This document shows, piece by piece, positions 60,845 to 64,000 of a stretch of 64,000 nt of DNA. Source of the DNA: Quercus robur (Eukaryota > Streptophyta > Magnoliopsida > Fagales > Fagaceae); assembly GCF_932294415.1 (NCBI RefSeq), contig NC_065535.1:88490862-88554861 (forward strand), read 5' to 3'. Position 1 is the stretch's first letter. Every line of letters begins with the position of its first letter. Both the position numbers and the translations under genes were made by a program. Below the pieces are notes generated by a model. It did no database searches. It was given only the letters and a program-made list of their open reading frames with translations, and was not told the origin of the DNA.

Positions 60845-60940
60845 CCCAAGGTCGGAATTCTGAACCGACTCTTTTTATTCGACCCAAGGTCGGAATTCTG
60901 AACCGACTCTTTTTATTCTTCCCTGTTATATATATATATA
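60845..60940 (+). promoter_or_regulatory. Promoter of the Agenet gene: 38-bp duplication plus TATA box
   Basis: A 38-base unit (CCCAAGGTCGGAATTCTGA..., starting at 60845 and again at 60883) is repeated head to tail. The TATA run at 60927-60940 follows at once, about 140 bases before the start codon. A CT-rich leader ((CT)n near 61025-61036) lies between. The duplicated unit could double any binding site it carries; none is recognised. Confidence 0.55.
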
Positions 60941-61077
60941 CCCAGCCAGTCCAGTGCAATACACCACAGTCTCCACATTAGTATTTTTTGAATTTCTCTC
61001 TTTTCCAAAGTTCTAAAATCTCATTCTCTCTCTCTCTAAAAAGTTATTTTCAAGAAGTGAATCTTTCGCATTCAAGA

Positions 61078-61485
61078 ATGGCATTCTTGAGGGGTGATGA
61101 AGTTGAAGTTTGCAGCAAACAAGTTGGTTTTGTGGGGTCTTACTACGCAGCCACTGTGATCAACAACTATGGCAACGAGTCCTATGCAGTGCAGTACAAG
61201 AACTTGGTCACAGAAGACAAGTCTCACCCGCTCATTGAGATTGTCAGCGCAGACGAGGTCAGGCCCTTGCCACCTAAGGTTTCAGCAACTGGGTTTGCTT
61301 CACTTGATGTGGTTGATGCGTTTGATAATGATGGCTGGTGGGTTGGCAAGGTTTCTGGGAGACAAGGCTTCGATTACTTTGTTTTCTTTGACACATATGG
61401 GGTTGAGATTCCTTATCCAACCTCTCGGTTGAGGCCTCATTTTGAATGGGTCAATGGCAAGTGGGTTTCAAAGAAAAGGATCTAA
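61078..61485 (+). CDS. Agenet (plant Tudor-like) domain protein, 135 aa, single exon
   Basis: It starts MAFLRGDEVEVCSK; the ATG at 61078 is the first in frame. Residues about 4-64 form an Agenet module (GDEVEVCS, GSYYAATVI, YAVQYKNLV, EIVSADEVRPLPP). Residues about 73-125 form a second one (DVVDAFDNDGWWVGKV, FFDTYGVEIPYPTSRLRPH). Such pairs bind modified histones or RNA-binding partners in related plant proteins (DUF724, EMSY-like). Here the pair is nearly the whole protein, with no DUF724 or other C-terminal domain. It could be a natural short member or a shortened duplicate. The frame and codons look sound, and a promoter and leader are visible. Confidence 0.88.
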   Translation: MAFLRGDEVEVCSKQVGFVGSYYAATVINNYGNESYAVQYKNLVTEDKSHPLIEIVSADEVRPLPPKVSATGFASLDVVDAFDNDGWWVGKVSGRQGFDYFVFFDTYGVEIPYPTSRLRPHFEWVNGKWVSKKRI

Positions 61486-63829
61486 TTGAGTGTTGAGTAC
61501 CACTGGGTTGAAAAGGGTCAATGGTGCATTCTTTTGGTCTCTATTGAGTGTTGAGTACTGTTGGGTTTTAACTTAGTTGAGTTTCTTGTATAAGCTTGAG
61601 ACAGTCTTGCTCAATTTTTGGGACTATTTTTTTTTTTTTTTTGGGGGGTCTTATTAATTTGGTAGAGTTTCTTTAGGTTAATGTAATTGCATGAGATATT
61701 CTTGCTATATATTTTTTTTGGGTCATCTTGAATGTGAATGCTTTTTCTAGTCTAGTTTTTTTCAATCTTCTCATAAAAATATGTAATTCTTTTTCTTGAA
61801 TGTCTATGGTCTCTCTTTTTTATTTTATTTTTTTTAACTCAATTTGTGCTTAAATATTGTATTTTTGATGCACTTACATGATATATTGAATTTCTAATAA
61901 TGAACAAAATATGAAATTTCATTATTTTGGTATCTTGATTCCTTTTCATTAAGGAAATTGAAAATTCTTGATCATATCACAAGCTTATTTTTTTTGGGAG
62001 GGGTAGCTTTCATCCCAAGCAACCCAAAGGCAACAAGACCAAATATTTCAAATGTTACGAATTTTCTTTTAGTCAGGTGTTAAATATGTTTAAGTATGCT
62101 TACCCAACTTTAGTATTCATATTGACTTTTATAAAAAAAAAAAATTAATAAAAAAATTTGGCATTCATCCATCTCAATGATTTTTTTGTTTCAGATACAT
62201 AAAATAGTATGTATGGCTCTCTTTTTTTGAATTCTATCATGTGACAATAACATAAATCATCAATAAGATTTTTCTCAAAAAAAAAAAAAATCATCAATAA
62301 GATCAAGATTTATAAGGATATTAACGTAATATTATCAAATCTTGGGGTCATCCTGATCAACATACAAGATTTAATTGTACATGGAGAAAAATTTACACAA
62401 AATTCTATTTTATTCTGCAAAGCATTAAAGCAGCAACTAGCAATGATGAGTAAATGGTTATGATGATTCTCCCATTTATCCAACTAAAATGTCACTTCCA
62501 AGCAGCATGGTAAATGGATATGATGATTCTCCCACAAAAAGCACAAGACCTACAGAGATTTAACACCACAAACATGCAAGGTCTTAATAGAAATGATCAA
62601 CAATTATATATCTAAAAATAAATAATTCCATAACCAATCATATTTGGACACAATCCACTACCATTGAAAAGGAAATCCACAATTTTACAAAAATTCCATG
62701 ATTCAATAAAAAACAAATTAATGTCTTACATATTAACACGACTCTAAAACTATTCTCACATGTCGCTCCAATTAAATGTTCAATCTATTAGCAGTAAACT
62801 TGTAAATAACCAGTAACTTCAACTAGCTAAATTAAGTAGATAAGTTTATAGCAAGTAAATAGTAATTATTTTAGAAAGCAAATTTCATGGACTTGAATAT
62901 ATATATATATATATATATATATGCAACTTTTTTTGATAAATAGGAACATGTTTTGAAGCACATAACAGTAATACTAATAAATCATTGAGTTTCCTAAAAG
63001 GCTAAAATAATACATATGGTACACAACAACACATATTTTACAAGAAGGATAATAAGAAATGGATCTTGGGTGCCTTTGGATTCCCTCTCCTTAAAATGGA
63101 TCTTGGATATATCAAATTCATTCAAAGCCCAAGGGAACCCAAAGTCTATGCAGTTACGTGGGAAGAGTTCACATATTTTCGGATTGGGCTCATCCTACAC
63201 AAAACTTTATCACTGCATAAGATTGACTCATGGCCCACATCTTCTTTACATCATGTAATGGACTAAAATATTATTTTGAGTAGAGTTTACGGTGTGCATT
63301 GTGCTATAAGTCTACCCCCTCTCCCCTGTGTCATGTGTGTGTTTTATTTTTTTAAAAGTACTACATTTTTTTTCTTAATGTCGCATATTGAGCCTAACCT
63401 CATCATAAATTTGACTCACGACTTACTAAATTTTCTTCAATTCACGAAATCTTCAACCCATCCCCTCTCCCAAATCTTCGACCCATGTATTTTCTAGTAA
63501 AGAAACCGGGGGTTAAGGCCCTCCATCACTCTCATAACTTGACCTCTCCAATGAGATCTCTTATTTATTTATTTTTTATTTTTTAAAAATGAGCCTTGAA
63601 TAGACTTGCTCAATTAAAAATTAGTCAAATTACTTGGGCCATAAAAATTACAAAGCCTATATACATAATTTTGTGATTTTGCCTTTACTATTATTAGTCC
63701 AGATCACTCGAGTTTTGATAATCTGTTTTTTAATTTGTTAAGTGAAAAATAAAAATAGTAAATAAGATTTATAAGTGTTAGTCCCAAATATTTCTTAAAA
63801 TAATGAGATTATTTTTTAACAAAATATAG
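61486..63829. other. Agenet gene 3' flank and spacer, no gene seen
   Basis: About 250 bases of probable T-rich 3' UTR, then AT-rich DNA with a TA microsatellite (62899-62922). Short open frames at 63016-63258, 63066-63266 and 63276-63497 lack family features. Confidence 0.45.
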
Positions 63830-64000
63830 TTGATATAATATATTAGATTTTATAAATTAAGCTATTTATATTTGTTATTTGAACGTGTTTTAAATTTTGT
63901 AATTTTTTTTTCAATAAAACATAATGCGTTTTACATTTAATTATTATACAAGGTGAGATATGTATTTTGTAAATAATGTAATGTGTAATTAGAATCTATT
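63830..64000 (-). repeat. Piece related to the interior of the 5098-7578 Helitron
   Basis: It aligns by eye with about 5160-5320 (AATATATTAGATT, GTTATTTGAA, TTTTAAATT, GTGAGATATGTAT in the same order). The CTAG hairpin end expected to its left is absent, so it is a truncated relative or shares only a common internal repeat. It runs off the window. Confidence 0.4.

Noticed and set aside
60988-61077. N-terminal extension of the Agenet frame
   Set aside because: It has no ATG, is CT-rich leader sequence, and the first in-frame ATG at 61078 starts at the domain.

Overview
The window is nuclear DNA of a flowering plant, most likely a woody eudicot (rosid). It is AT-rich, has GT-AG introns, and carries plant-only gene families (cysteine-rich receptor-like kinases, Agenet, GTD-binding/myosin-binding) and plant-type transposons (L1-like LINE, Helitrons, Stowaway-like MITE, tRNA-derived SINE). 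The rosid, possibly Fagaceae, assignment is an impression and not proven. No bacterial genes, rRNA, CRISPR array or convincing tRNA were seen.

Left half (1-34.4 kb): a decaying tandem array of cysteine-rich receptor-like kinase (CRK) genes. CRK-1 (392-3437) and CRK-2 (15914-18959) are intact seven-exon genes with near-identical exon lengths. CRK-3 (25577-28202) is a pseudogene that has lost most of its ectodomain and has damaged kinase motifs. A fourth relic (4627-7960) keeps only the last two exons and is split by a Helitron that itself carries a Stowaway-like MITE. Shared downstream blocks (4153-4617 with 20140-20612; 19850-19980 with 34590-34715) show that whole units, not only genes, were duplicated. 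Between the copies lie a 4.5-kb non-autonomous LTR element holding fourteen 80-bp tandem repeats (8737-13262), a second Helitron (21152-24390) with a possible LTR fragment inside, and a full-length but inactivated L1-type LINE (28832-34430) with its target-site duplication.

Right half (34.5-64 kb): four single-copy housekeeping-type genes in transposon-rich spacers. They are a 101-aa ubiquitin/elongin-B-like protein (minus strand, 35113-37691, with a long 5' UTR intron reaching about 40.3 kb), a 175-aa calcineurin-B-like EF-hand protein (46755-50595), a 488-aa GTD-binding-domain protein of the myosin-binding family (58191-59804) and a 135-aa Agenet-domain protein (61078-61485). Two solo LTRs (44791-45588, 52719-53535), a complete 316-bp mini-Helitron (45881-46196) and a hAT-like MITE lie between them.

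Functionally, the CRKs are plasma-membrane receptor kinases that typically act in stress and immune signalling. The right-hand genes look unrelated to them and to each other. No dramatic new system was found. The best leads are the exact 80-bp array inside the LTR element, a foldback whose loop holds a 22-nt piece of CRK kinase exon, and the nested or minimal Helitrons.
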